Assembly: GCF_009903625.1 (NCBI RefSeq)
Contig: NZ_CP047569.1
Location: 3,264,501 to 3,328,500 of the forward strand
Direction: 5' to 3'
Source of the DNA: Microbulbifer sp. ALW1
GTDB lineage: Bacteria > Pseudomonadota > Gammaproteobacteria > Pseudomonadales > Cellvibrionaceae
DNA length: 64,000 nucleotides
In this document: positions 44,290 through 52,933 of the stretch, piece after piece
Layout of the letters: every line of letters starts with the position of its first letter
How positions within the stretch are numbered: position 1 is the first letter of the stretch
Notes under the pieces: generated by a model
The model's input: only the letters and a program-made list of their open reading frames with translations
Databases searched by the model: none
Told to the model about the DNA's origin: nothing
Position numbers and translations under genes: made by a program

Positions 44290-45276
44290 TTATAATGACT
44301 GTACATTTATTGTACTGACAGGTTGAAAATCAACCGACCCTCGCTCTCCCTGCAACCCACCGGTGTGAATCATTAGAACTCTTCTCTCTTTTCGAACCCG
44401 TTCAGAAGCGGGACCAGACAAACCTCCAGCTAGATTTAGCTGGAGGGCAACTTTAGCGCCGTAAACTCGATCTAACGGAACCGCTAACAAGCTTCCAGAT
44501 GTTTCGATAAATTTCGCGAGCCGCGTGTCTACTTTGGCGTAGCCGCCACAGTGAGCCCCCTCGATTAACTTAATTTTGCAATGATGGCTCGACAACCTCT
44601 GCGCCCAATCTAATGCATCTCCACGAATAGCTCTCTCTGCTTTAAGCACTGGGACACCGTAAACAGTGCAGTCCCCAGGTAATACAGCTGCCAATGCACC
44701 TAAAGTTAAACCGGTACCACAGGCCAGCCAATACTCGTCGAATCGTGTGGGGCTGACCTCATTGATAGATCTGCCTAAAATTTGGACACCTCTCGCACCT
44801 TGAATATTCGCACCACCTTCTGGCACAAACCAAGAATTATCCAATTTCTGCCCGACTAGAGCCAAAAAGCTAGGGTCATACCGTTTACGATACTCAGCGC
44901 GCGAGACGAACCGCAACTCCATCCCAAACCGCTCCGCATCCTGCAGCATGGCACTCAACACTGGCGGGCGCTCCCCGCGGATTATCCCAACGGTTTTGAA
45001 TCCAAACCGCTGGCCCGCAGCCGCGGTCGCGTGCAGATGATTCGACCAGGCTCCACCACAGGTTACGATGGTGTTTTTCCCCTGCGCCCGCGCTTCCAGC
45101 AGGTTGTAGATCAGCTTGTAGGCCTTGTTGCCGGAAATCAGAGGGTCGATAAGGTCATCCCGGCGAATCCACAGGTCGATTCCCGGAAAGAGGTCCGAAT
45201 TGATTTGTTGATAGGGAACATTGCGGGCAGCCTCGATAAAGGCCTCGAGACTCAGCTCGCTCAGATAGCGGATCAT
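44290..45276 (-). CDS. PLP-dependent D-cysteine desulfhydrase / ACC deaminase-like protein
   Basis: This 328-residue fold-type II PLP protein has the lysine loop LISGNKAYKLIYNLLEARAQ (SGNKxxKL), the phosphate-side segment CGGAWSNHLHATAAAGQRFG and WLACGTGLTLGALAAVL, ending RVLMIHTGGLQG. The family includes D-cysteine desulfhydrase (DcyD) and ACC deaminase; the ending resembles the desulfhydrase group but I cannot assign the substrate. It starts 15 bases after the RES-domain gene and is probably co-transcribed with it. Confidence 0.82.
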   Translation of the reverse strand: MIRYLSELSLEAFIEAARNVPYQQINSDLFPGIDLWIRRDDLIDPLISGNKAYKLIYNLLEARAQGKNTIVTCGGAWSNHLHATAAAGQRFGFKTVGIIRGERPPVLSAMLQDAERFGMELRFVSRAEYRKRYDPSFLALVGQKLDNSWFVPEGGANIQGARGVQILGRSINEVSPTRFDEYWLACGTGLTLGALAAVLPGDCTVYGVPVLKAERAIRGDALDWAQRLSSHHCKIKLIEGAHCGGYAKVDTRLAKFIETSGSLLAVPLDRVYGAKVALQLNLAGGLSGPASERVRKERRVLMIHTGGLQGERGSVDFQPVSTINVQSL

Positions 45277-45291
45277 TTCAGGGGCTCTACG

Positions 45292-46074
45292 TTAGGCAGG
45301 CAATGGCAACTGGCCGGACTCTAGGAAGTCAGCGCGGTCGAACTGCCTTGATTCCACGCTGTTTCCTGATTTAACCAGAAAGGCGACGCCTTCGGAGGTC
45401 GACTCCGCTGTGACCTCCGCCTCAATCGTGGGCGGCCTTCTTAAAAGCGCTTCAGGGGCAAACAGTGCCACATTCACCCCTTCCCCGCCACTCAGAGGCA
45501 AACTCGACAAGCCTGCACACAGGGCCCGCACGGAGGGAGCCTCCAAACCTTTGATGCCACATTCTCGCATCTGTGCCCCGAGGCTCTGGCAAAAACTGTA
45601 CTCACTCGGTTGGGTAAGCTGTGGCCAAAACGCCTGCCAGTGCTCACTTTGCAACTTTACCCCGGGGTCTGCACAATATTTGGCCGAAAAAACCTGATGG
45701 AAACTGGTCACCGGCTTCGCCACCGACCCAACCATGTCATTCAAAAACAGCAACCGGTAGTAAGCGGCCTCGGCCAGTACCGTGGTGACCGTTTTACTAC
45801 CGTAAAAGATCCCGCTTTCTGCGGTGCCACCAAAGCGCGAGCCCCAGGGGAGCGGAGGGTAACGGAATGGCGTGGCCAGGAGGTAATGCAGTTGCTCACT
45901 ACCAGGTAGCCGACTGGGTTTACTCTGCTCAAGCAGGTTTTCAAGAACCGCCTGCTTTTGCAGGCTATCCACCAGGCTTCTGGTCGCCACTTCTTCTTGG
46001 GACTCGATGATCCGGTACAGGCGACCAATCAGACGGGTGGCAGATTGGAGAATCTTGTCGCGGAAGCCACTCAA
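45292..46074 (-). CDS. RES-domain toxin (putative NAD+ phosphorylase)
   Basis: This 260-residue protein has the RES-family pattern. Its key residues are in the stretch around 45735-45860: PWGSRFGGTAESGIFYGSKT supplies the Arg, TTVLAEAAYYRLLFLND the Glu of the active pocket, and a Ser appears late in the chain. RES toxins such as MbcT and ParT degrade or ADP-ribosylate through NAD+ and are held by Xre/MbcA antitoxins. It is slightly longer than many RES toxins (150-230 residues). The start seems to be TTG, overlapping the antitoxin stop (TTGA), so toxin translation would depend on antitoxin translation, and the antitoxin is frameshifted here. Confidence 0.85.
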   Translation of the reverse strand: MSGFRDKILQSATRLIGRLYRIIESQEEVATRSLVDSLQKQAVLENLLEQSKPSRLPGSEQLHYLLATPFRYPPLPWGSRFGGTAESGIFYGSKTVTTVLAEAAYYRLLFLNDMVGSVAKPVTSFHQVFSAKYCADPGVKLQSEHWQAFWPQLTQPSEYSFCQSLGAQMRECGIKGLEAPSVRALCAGLSSLPLSGGEGVNVALFAPEALLRRPPTIEAEVTAESTSEGVAFLVKSGNSVESRQFDRADFLESGQLPLPA

Positions 46075-46432
46075 ACCTTGCCTCGCATGGCATCTAGGTA
46101 AGTGACAATCCTTACCAGCCCGTCAATACGGCAGGCCAGCTCTTTGGGGATACCGTTCAAGGCGCGATTGGCAGTGGCAAACCAGGTTTTGGCACCCTCT
46201 TCGCCCCCATCAAGACAAACGCCGACCGATAGGCACGCACTAAAAGCAGCGCCAACTGCCCCTCTGCGCTCTGGGGCGCCAGGCCGTTGCGGCGGCGCAG
46301 AGTGCGGTCGTCCAGATGGATGATTTCGCCGAGCTCTTTCTTTTTCAGGCCCAGGTGACTGGCGGTATTTAGGGTTGCCTCCAGAAGGACCTGATCTTCT
46401 GTCGCTTGCGGGGTATGGGCTGGATTGGCCAT
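46071..46432 (-). pseudogene. Xre/MbcA/ParS-type antitoxin, frameshifted at a G5 tract
   Basis: The gene starts at the ATG at 46432 behind CCGGAGG and reads a Xre-like helix-turn-helix region (LNTASHLGLKKKELGEIIHL, DDRTLRRRNGLAP). It then reads LALLLVRAYRSAFVLMG and leaves frame. After the G-run (C-run 46204-46208 on the given strand) a second frame continues as GEEGAKTWFATANRALNGIP and ends DGLVRIVTYLDAMRGKV, the normal DUF2384 antitoxin C-terminus. One added G joins both into a protein of about 120 residues. The antitoxin as written would lose its toxin-binding end. An intact toxin with a broken antitoxin would be hard to tolerate, so a sequencing error or a very recent event is likely. Confidence 0.8.
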
Positions 46433-46462
46433 TTTGCCTCCGGATTGAAGATAGAGGACATA

Positions 46463-46498
46463 TGACCAAAATATATGTCATTTTTGGACAATTGGCAA
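46463..46498 (-). promoter_or_regulatory. Promoter and overlapping inverted repeat for the toxin-antitoxin operon
   Basis: On the minus strand TTGCCA (46493-46498) and TATATT (46470-46475) are spaced by exactly 17 bases, a strong sigma70-type match upstream of the antitoxin start. An inverted repeat (TGACCAAAA / TTTTGGACA, one mismatch) overlaps the -10 box and spacer, which is where an autorepressing antitoxin would bind. Confidence 0.6.
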
Positions 46499-46636
46499 AC
46501 TTGCTGGTGCCCACCGTAGGGGCTAATGCCACATCAGCACGGGACTGATTCGCGGCTTTGCCGCTCACCCTTCGGCGCCCTAAATCGCTTTGCGATTTGG
46601 TCGAACGGGGTTCTCACCCAGCAATCCGCAGATACA

Positions 46637-46672
46637 AAAAAGGCCCTGCTCTTGCGAGCAGGGCCTTTTTTG
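46637..46672. terminator. Bidirectional terminator behind the tRNA-Asp gene
   Basis: AAAGGCCCTGCTC-TTGC-GAGCAGGGCCTTTTTT is a long, perfect stem with A and T runs on its two sides. In the minus direction it ends the Val-Asp tRNA transcript. Confidence 0.9.
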
Positions 46673-46676
46673 TATC

Positions 46677-46753
46677 TGGCGGACCGGACGGGACTCGAAC
46701 CCGCGACCTCCGGCGTGACAGGCCGGCATTCTAACCAACTGAACTACCGGTCC
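46677..46753 (-). tRNA. tRNA-Asp (GTC)
   Basis: The minus strand gives GGACCGGTAGTTCAGTTGGT at the 5' end, an anticodon arm with CCTGTCACG (anticodon GTC), a T arm CGGGTTCGAGTCCCG and an encoded CCA end. Acceptor GGACCGG pairs with CCGGTCC, followed by discriminator G. 77 bases. Confidence 0.97.
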
Positions 46754-46778
46754 GCGGTAGTGACTTCCTTTGAGGAAG

Positions 46779-46854
46779 TGGTGGGTGGTACAGGGGTCGA
46801 ACCTGTGACCTACGGCTTGTAAGGCCGCCGCTCTCCCAACTGAGCTAACCACCC
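46779..46854 (-). tRNA. tRNA-Val (TAC)
   Basis: The minus strand gives GGGTGGTTAGCTCAGTTGGG, the anticodon loop CCTTACAAG (anticodon TAC), T arm CAGGTTCGACCCCTG and ACCACCCACCA. Acceptor GGGTGGT pairs with ACCACCC. 76 bases; it lies 25 bases upstream of tRNA-Asp in the same transcript. Confidence 0.97.
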
Positions 46855-46948
46855 ATTTCGGGCAACTTCTTCAGAAGCTTTCCTTTTTGCTCTGGGGTTA
46901 TCCCCCGAGAGCGAGGCGCATAATACCGAACCAAAATTTTGTGTCAAC

Positions 46949-46992
46949 AAAAAATGCGCCAAAAACTTTGAAATATTTTTGGCGCATTTTTT
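46949..46992. terminator. Terminator downstream of the DUF6351-like gene
   Basis: AAAAAATGCGCCAAAAA pairs with TTTTTGGCGCATTTTTT. It lies immediately behind the stop of the hydrolase gene read on the minus strand and is symmetrical, so it can work both ways. Confidence 0.85.
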
Positions 46993-47002
46993 CAGTGGGA
47001 CA

Positions 47003-49423
47003 TTAGTTCTCTTCGCCAGCACTTTTCCCGTTGACGGAAACCGGCGTCGCTTTCACTTCAGCGTCCTGCCCTTCGGATTCCGGCTCAGAATCTTGCGCCA
47101 GCTCTGTGGGCAGCTGGCGATAGTCTGCCCCAACGAGATGACCCGCAATAATGACATCACCGCCATGCTGAAACAGTCGATCTTTCGGCCGCCCCAGGTC
47201 TGGGGCGCTGTAATTACAAACGCCGTCCGGGAAAATTCGCTTCATGTCAGCAATGTGCTCAACAATGGCTGCAGAACTTTCGCCATAAACCCCTTTCGCC
47301 AGGGCTCGCTCGACGGGCTGTAAAGCGCACTTGAAAACATCCCCGGTAATTGGGGCCCCTGCCATTTGCCTCGGCGTACTGTGAATGGGGTAGCGCTGCA
47401 TGCAGGCACCGTCAGGCTTCCGGTTCCAGCGACCATTCCAAACGCTGGGACCTGCAGCCAAAACATTGCCCGACCGATCAAAACAACGGTCCGTCGCTTC
47501 CACAGGCCGATTGCCCGCCACCCCTCGCTCGGGATGCTCGATAATTTTTTGCATCCAGTGATCAACAATATCTAACGCTTCATCGACCGGGTTGTACTTT
47601 TTGTGGCTCATCCAGATCAGCTGGTTATCGGCGTGACCACGGGCCCGGCGAATACGCTCCCGACTGGAAAAAGACGCGAGACTGTGGTGCATGTCCAGCT
47701 CGCCATCGAGATAGTGGCGCACATCGATAATCGGGATTTCGACATCCCCCAGAAACACGTGCCCGGAACGATAAATCCCCTCGATAGCTTCGACGCTGGC
47801 GACATTCCTCGGCGCCGGATTATCCAGGCTGCCCAGGTTCATGTTGTGCTCACTCCAGACAGAAAGGTCTACCGGGAACAAATCCCCGTTCATAAACCAG
47901 AGCTTTTCGCCGCCCTGGTCTTCCGGCGGCTTCCAACCACCGATAGTGGCATTCATACGCAGGAACTCGTCGATGCTGATCCGGCCGCCCTTGAGCGCTT
48001 CCAGACCGTACTGCACTCCCTGGTTGTCCCAGGCACTATTGGCATAGCCATCGGCACCCGCACCATAGAAATCCCGCAAGTCTTCCCAATGGGACCAGTG
48101 GGTATTCTTGGCCACCGGATCCGCAAAACTTTTACTGAAATGGATAAAGTTCGGGTTGTTCACCAGGGGCACCAGGCCACGCCACCCCTGAACACACTCC
48201 GAAGAACCTTTAGCAACACCGCGGTAACGACCATCGAAAAGTGCCGCGGCATTCTCAAGAATCCTGAAGCGATGTTCGAATTCATCCCGCGTTGCCAGGC
48301 CGATCACCGCCTCACGCTCTGACACATCCTGCCAGCGAGAATCTTTCGCGGCCACCACGTCAAAGAAATACTCCAGCGGCTCACAATCAAAAACGTAAAT
48401 GGTCTGGCTGACCATATCGGGGTAGGAGTAAAGTGGCAGTGCAGCATCGAGCACCCCCGGGGCGTTCTGAGCCAGCAGATACTGCTGGATGGCGCCACCA
48501 GAGCCACCGATGCCTACGGTATACAACGGCTCCTCGTACAAAGCAGCAAACTGTTTTTTGAGGCGACGCGCCGTATCTTCCGCCAGCCAGATGTTGTAGT
48601 GATTACTCGTCTGGTTAGCCGTTGAGTAGACCACCGCATAACCGCGTGCCAACTGGTCAGCACGGCGATCAATGATTGAACGGCTGCTGATGTCACCTTG
48701 CTGCCGCCCCACTCCCACGCCACCGCGAAACTGATAAATCAACCGCTTGTTCCAGTTGCTAGTGTTCGGTTTTTCCGGTGTCTCTCCATCACCCCGCAAT
48801 GCCGCGATGGCATAAAAGAATCGATTGATAGTGCCCGTCTCCAGCCGCACCACAAACTCCGTGGTTTGGCCATTGACGGTCACCAGATCGATATCATTCT
48901 GCGCCTTCTCGAGCGGATGAAAGTTGCCGTCCAGAGTGCTGCGATAGAAGTAAGCAACTGAGGTGGCATGGCTGCAATCCCGACTGTAGCCAATGACTTC
49001 GTCGGTCTTATTGCCCGCCTCGTCCAATGAAAATACCGGGACACCTTCACCATTGTGGTTGTCCACCAAAGGTTGGAGCTCGGTAACTGCGTTTTCACCG
49101 CAAAGAAACGGATAGCTGGATGGCCCGGCAAACAGGGTCTCTACCGGCCCTGTTTCACCAATGGCGATGGGAAATGGAAAATACTCTGCGGGACGGCCAC
49201 TTTTTCTTGGGTGATCCCCGGCGTAGGCCGGTGCCGGCCTGTGATCAAGCGCACCAGCGGGTACCCCAACCACAGGAGCTTTAGGCACACCCGGGAGACG
49301 CGGCAATTTTTCGTAGGCGTACCAGAACCCAAGCCCCAACAGCACAAAAAATGAAGCCGCGACACCAGCCAGTAATCGCCGGGTCAAATACCGCGCCGTA
49401 ATCTTCCGTGCGCTCCAAGCCAT
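47003..49423 (-). CDS. DUF6351-like secreted or membrane-anchored hydrolase
   Basis: The ATG at 49423, five bases behind GGAGG, gives an 806-residue protein. It starts with an Arg-rich segment (ARKITARYLTRRL), then a membrane or signal helix (LLAGVAASFFVLLGLGFWYA). It then has LCGENAVTELQPLVDNHNGE, a region GGSGGAIQQYLLAQNAPGVL with a serine-hydrolase elbow (GGSGG), and DIRH-type and HHSLASF segments that could carry the acid and His. This resembles the DUF6351 family, related to tannase/feruloyl-esterase-like alpha/beta hydrolases. The substrate is unknown. It may act on the cell surface or in the periplasm. Surrounding genes are tRNAs and cysC and give no functional hint. Confidence 0.7.
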   Translation of the reverse strand: MAWSARKITARYLTRRLLAGVAASFFVLLGLGFWYAYEKLPRLPGVPKAPVVGVPAGALDHRPAPAYAGDHPRKSGRPAEYFPFPIAIGETGPVETLFAGPSSYPFLCGENAVTELQPLVDNHNGEGVPVFSLDEAGNKTDEVIGYSRDCSHATSVAYFYRSTLDGNFHPLEKAQNDIDLVTVNGQTTEFVVRLETGTINRFFYAIAALRGDGETPEKPNTSNWNKRLIYQFRGGVGVGRQQGDISSRSIIDRRADQLARGYAVVYSTANQTSNHYNIWLAEDTARRLKKQFAALYEEPLYTVGIGGSGGAIQQYLLAQNAPGVLDAALPLYSYPDMVSQTIYVFDCEPLEYFFDVVAAKDSRWQDVSEREAVIGLATRDEFEHRFRILENAAALFDGRYRGVAKGSSECVQGWRGLVPLVNNPNFIHFSKSFADPVAKNTHWSHWEDLRDFYGAGADGYANSAWDNQGVQYGLEALKGGRISIDEFLRMNATIGGWKPPEDQGGEKLWFMNGDLFPVDLSVWSEHNMNLGSLDNPAPRNVASVEAIEGIYRSGHVFLGDVEIPIIDVRHYLDGELDMHHSLASFSSRERIRRARGHADNQLIWMSHKKYNPVDEALDIVDHWMQKIIEHPERGVAGNRPVEATDRCFDRSGNVLAAGPSVWNGRWNRKPDGACMQRYPIHSTPRQMAGAPITGDVFKCALQPVERALAKGVYGESSAAIVEHIADMKRIFPDGVCNYSAPDLGRPKDRLFQHGGDVIIAGHLVGADYRQLPTELAQDSEPESEGQDAEVKATPVSVNGKSAGEEN

Positions 49424-49635
49424 AGCTGCCTCCGTACGCCAATACGTCCTGTTCCCTGTGCTTTGCCGGATCAAACCTGCAAGCACAGCAACAGTATATG
49501 TGGCGCCGGGAAAACCGTTGGGGACTTGGCGGAGGAGTAAACTAGAAGAAAATTCCGAGGAGAGAGTGGCCCAGAATTCTATTCAAGGAGATGGGGAATA
49601 CAGGAGGAAATTGAACGAATTTTCGGAGCAATTAA

Positions 49636-49713
49636 ATGAAAAATTACCCCGAAAACTGGAAGTTGCAACACATCAATCCAGAGGACTCTGACGACCTGCT
49701 GCAACCTCAATAA
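49636..49713 (+). CDS. Possible 25-residue small protein
   Basis: A short frame MKNYPENWKLQHINPEDSDD with an acidic end follows GGAG at a sensible spacing. It is in the gap between divergent-facing genes. There is no homologue I recognise; it may be chance. Confidence 0.2.
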   Translation: MKNYPENWKLQHINPEDSDDLLQPQ

Positions 49714-49734
49714 CGAAAACGAAGCCGTCGCAAA

Positions 49735-50358
49735 TCAGATGATAATGCCACGCTCTTGCAGCGACTTAATGACCGCTTCCACTTCATCTTCCAGGGTCAT
49801 CTGGTCAGTGCGGAGGTGCAATTCCGGATTGGCCGGCGCCTCGTAGGGGTCGTCGATACCGGTAAACCCACGGATCTCGCCAGCGCGCGCCTTTTTGTAC
49901 AGGCCTTTCGGGTCACGCTCTTCCGCCGCTTCCAGGGAGCAATCGATAAACACTTCCATGAACGGAAGGTCACCCTCTTCGTGCACCTTACGCACCAGGG
50001 CTCGGTCTTCTGCGTAAGGGCTGATGAAGCTGCTCAATACGACAACACCAGTGTCAGCGAACAACTTGGAAATCTCACCCACACGGCGAATGTTTTCCTG
50101 ACGATCTTCCGCGGAGAAACCCAGATTAGAGTTTATACCGAGACGGATGTTATCGCCGTCTAAGCGGTAACTCAGCACACCACGGGCAGTCAGCGCCTTT
50201 TCCACCGCAACCGCAACAGTGCTCTTGCCAGAACCGGACAGTCCGGTAAACCACAGAGTCACACCTTTATGACCCAGCATAGCAGCACGGTCGCCACGGG
50301 TTACTTCACCGTCATGCCAGTGAACATTGGTTGCTTTACGCTCGACTACTTCCGTCAC
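49735..50358 (-). CDS. cysC: Adenylylsulfate (APS) kinase
   Basis: This 207-residue kinase makes PAPS from APS and ATP. It has Walker [40 protein letters not shown] (DGDNxR), [37 protein letters not shown] and [20 protein letters not shown]. All match CysC. PAPS is the donor used by sulfotransferases and the substrate of CysH, so this gene could feed the glycan locus 14-23 kb away, but it is a housekeeping enzyme in many bacteria and no cysND is seen here. It looks monocistronic. Confidence 0.96.
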   Translation of the reverse strand: MTEVVERKATNVHWHDGEVTRGDRAAMLGHKGVTLWFTGLSGSGKSTVAVAVEKALTARGVLSYRLDGDNIRLGINSNLGFSAEDRQENIRRVGEISKLFADTGVVVLSSFISPYAEDRALVRKVHEEGDLPFMEVFIDCSLEAAEERDPKGLYKKARAGEIRGFTGIDDPYEAPANPELHLRTDQMTLEDEVEAVIKSLQERGIII

Positions 50359-50506
50359 ATTCGTCCCCTAAGTATTGATTTCGTATGTCTGCAAATGGAT
50401 AAGTCCGGCCAATACTTAGGCCGAAATCACAAAACTGGCGCGCATTATCCTAGATCGCCACCCTACTGGTAAAGGCAACCCATAGAACAATACCGTCCAA
50501 AAACCA

Positions 50507-50535
50507 AAAAACCCGGCATATAGCCGGGTTTTCGG
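50507..50535. terminator. Terminator downstream of tRNA-His
   Basis: AAAACCCGGC-ATAT-AGCCGGGTTTT is a clean stem with A and T runs. On the minus strand it ends the Pro-Arg-His tRNA transcript. Confidence 0.85.
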
Positions 50536-50551
50536 GACCAGAGGTCAAATA

Positions 50552-50628
50552 TGGGGTGGCCGACGGGGATCGAACCCGCGACCTCAGGAGCCACAATCCT
50601 GTGCTCTACCAACTGAGCTACGGCCACC
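50552..50628 (-). tRNA. tRNA-His (GTG)
   Basis: The minus strand gives GGTGGCCGTAGCTCAGTTGG, including the extra 5' G of tRNA-His, an anticodon loop ATTGTGGC (anticodon GTG), T arm CGGGTTCGATCCCCG and an encoded CCA. Confidence 0.97.
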
Positions 50629-50834
50629 ATTGATAAAGTTTTGATTGATGCCTTGTGGCGACATCAACATCCCGAACTGGCACAAAGCACAGCCGGGTAA
50701 AAATCGCTGCTACAAACGCTTTGCGGCGATTTTTACGCCCATCAGCTGTACTGATGGGCCGGAATAGCCCTGCGACTCTCAGTTGGCAGCGGCACATCCG
50801 ACAACCACCGAACCATCCCTACCTATAGAGGTAT

Positions 50835-50911
50835 TGGCACGCCCGGCAGGACTCGAACCTGCGACCATCCGCTTAGAAGGCGGATGCTCTATCCAGCTGA
50901 GCTACGGGCGC
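50835..50911 (-). tRNA. tRNA-Arg (TCT)
   Basis: The minus strand gives GCGCCCGTAGCTCAGCTGGA, anticodon loop CCTTCTAAG (anticodon TCT), T arm CAGGTTCGAGTCCTG and an encoded CCA; acceptor GCGCCCG pairs with CGGGCGT with a G-U at the end. 77 bases. Confidence 0.97.
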
Positions 50912-50930
50912 AAGAAAACCCGGTAAAAAA

Positions 50931-51007
50931 TGGTCGGGGCAGAGGGATTCGAACCCCCGACATCCTGCTCCCAAAGCAGGCGCGCTACCAGACTGCGCTA
51001 TGCCCCG
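50931..51007 (-). tRNA. tRNA-Pro (TGG)
   Basis: The minus strand gives CGGGGCATAGCGCAGTCTGG, anticodon loop CTTTGGGAG (anticodon TGG), T arm GGGGTTCGAATCCCT and CCGACCA. It leads the Pro-Arg-His cluster. Confidence 0.97.
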
Positions 51008-51345
51008 ATTCTCTTCTCAGGAGTCGCCCCCTGTTCGAGAGCGCGCATATTACTTGCGCCCCCCTAGGGTGTCAACGCCGCTAAGCCATTCTTTTTAAAG
51101 TAGTTTAGCCTTTGAGCAGATAACCGCCTGTGACGGGCCGATCCAGCGTGACTCTATAGGGAAAATATTCGCAGCTTGTGCGAAAATGCCGCCCCTTTAT
51201 TAAGCTACTAATTTTAACCAACCTTCAACCAACGCCAGCGCTGGGTACTGATACATCCCTCAGTACCGACGTTAGTGCCGAAGTTGACTACTACGCTTTG
51301 AGTGCGTGCCTGCGCCGCACTCCTCGTTCAAGTTGAGAAACTCCT
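51008..51345. other. Intergenic region between the tRNA cluster and folD
   Basis: No coding frame is supported. It should carry the divergent promoters for the tRNA cluster and for folD. An AT-rich word CTATAGGGAAAATATTC near 51155 could be part of the folD promoter. I see no known riboswitch fold by eye. Confidence 0.4.
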
Positions 51346-52191
51346 ATGTCTGCACTGGTTCTGGATGGCAAGGCTCTTGCTCAGAAAACCGAAGAAGAAC
51401 TGTCTGCCCGCGTCACCGCACTAAAAGAGAAGAGTGGCGGCCAGACCCCGATCCTCGCCACTATTCTCGTCGGTGACGATCCCGCCTCTGCCACCTATGT
51501 AAAGATGAAGGGCAACGCCTGCCGCCGCATCGGTATGGACTCCATGCAGGTGGAACTCCCCTCCTCTACTACTACCGAACAGTTACTGGCGAAAATCGAA
51601 GAGCTAAACAGCAACCCGAATGTGCACGGCATCCTGCTGCAGCACCCGGTTCCCGAGCAGATCGATGAGCGCGCCTGTTTTGACGCCATCGCCCTGGAAA
51701 AAGATGTGGACGGCGTGACCTGCCTGGGCTTTGGCCGCATGGCCATGGGTGAAGAGGCGTACGGCTGCGCCACTCCGAAGGGCATCATGCGCCTGCTGGA
51801 GGCCTACAACATCGAACTGTCTGGCAAACACGCCGTGGTCGTCGGCCGCAGCCCGATCCTCGGCAAGCCGATGGCGGCGATGCTGCTGAATGCCAATGCC
51901 ACTGTGACCATCTGTCACTCCCGCACCAAAGACCTTGCGGATCACATCAGCCGCGCCGATATCCTGGTCGGCGCCGTTGGTCGCCCGGAGTTCATCAAGG
52001 CGGACTGGATCAAAGACGGCGCTGTTGTTGTAGATGCTGGCTACCACCCCGGTGGCGTAGGCGATATCGAACTGGGCCCTCTGGTGGATCGCGCTGCCGC
52101 GTACACGCCGGTTCCCGGTGGCGTTGGCCCCATGACCATCAATACCCTGATCTATCAATCTGTCGACTCAGGCGAAAAGAAGATTGGCTGA
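51346..52191 (+). CDS. folD: Bifunctional methylene-THF dehydrogenase / cyclohydrolase
   Basis: This 281-residue enzyme oxidises 5,10-methylene-THF to 10-formyl-THF in two steps. It has [20 protein letters not shown] (YxxxK with the catalytic Lys), [67 protein letters not shown] (NADP-binding GRS) and [15 protein letters not shown]. Nothing is missing. The downstream rsuA frame begins inside its end, so they may be coupled. Confidence 0.97.
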   Translation: MSALVLDGKALAQKTEEELSARVTALKEKSGGQTPILATILVGDDPASATYVKMKGNACRRIGMDSMQVELPSSTTTEQLLAKIEELNSNPNVHGILLQHPVPEQIDERACFDAIALEKDVDGVTCLGFGRMAMGEEAYGCATPKGIMRLLEAYNIELSGKHAVVVGRSPILGKPMAAMLLNANATVTICHSRTKDLADHISRADILVGAVGRPEFIKADWIKDGAVVVDAGYHPGGVGDIELGPLVDRAAAYTPVPGGVGPMTINTLIYQSVDSGEKKIG

Positions 52192-52906
52192 CGGTAAGAC
52201 CCTGCGTCTCGACAAGGCGATCAGCCAAGTCACAGACCTCTCCCGGGCAGAAGTAAAGCGGGCAGCCAAACAGGAGCGGATCACCGTCAACGGTGTGGCG
52301 GTGACCGATCCCTCGACCAAGGTCCGTGAGACCGACGAACTCTGCCTGGACGGCGATCTACTCACCGAGGCCGGTCCGCGCTACTTTATCCTCAACAAGC
52401 CCCTCGGCTACGTTTGCGCCACCAAAGACGGCGAGCACCCGACCGTGCTCGACCTGCTGGACGAGCCGAACAAACACAAGCTGCATATAGCCGGGCGCCT
52501 GGATATCGATACGACGGGACTGGTACTGATCACTGATGACGGCCAGTGGTCTCACCGGATTACTTCCCCCAAACACCACTGCGCAAAAACCTATTACGCC
52601 CTACTGGCGGACCCGATAGAAGACGGCGCGATCGAAAAATTTGAAAAGGGGATCTGGCTCAATAATGAGAAAAAGCGCACCAAGCCTGCGCAGCTGGAAA
52701 TCCTTTTCCGCAATGAAGTGCGCATTACCATCAGTGAAGGCCGCTACCACCAGGTAAAACGGATGTTTGCCGCTCTTGGCAACAAAGTGCTGGAACTCCA
52801 TCGCGAACGTATTGGCAACATCGTGCTGGAAGAAGACCTTCTCGAAGGGGACTACCGTCCACTGAGCACTGAAGAAATTGCCGGTATCGGAACAGACTCC
52901 CTTTAA
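52184..52906 (+). CDS. rsuA: 16S rRNA pseudouridine(516) synthase
   Basis: This 240-residue protein resembles E. coli RsuA throughout. It has an S4 domain at the N-terminus ([20 protein letters not shown]), the catalytic loop [20 protein letters not shown] (GRLDxxTxGL) and the C-terminal [26 protein letters not shown]. It pseudouridylates 16S rRNA at position 516. The start appears to be TTG at 52184, overlapping folD by eight bases; no better ATG is nearby. Confidence 0.94.
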   Translation: MADGKTLRLDKAISQVTDLSRAEVKRAAKQERITVNGVAVTDPSTKVRETDELCLDGDLLTEAGPRYFILNKPLGYVCATKDGEHPTVLDLLDEPNKHKLHIAGRLDIDTTGLVLITDDGQWSHRITSPKHHCAKTYYALLADPIEDGAIEKFEKGIWLNNEKKRTKPAQLEILFRNEVRITISEGRYHQVKRMFAALGNKVLELHRERIGNIVLEEDLLEGDYRPLSTEEIAGIGTDSL

Positions 52907-52933
52907 CCCACTCTGGTAACGCCTGCCGAGCCT

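Noticed and set aside
46526..46822. Open frame overlapping tRNA-Asp and tRNA-Val.
   Set aside because: It reads through two complete tRNA genes and a terminator, so it is not a gene.
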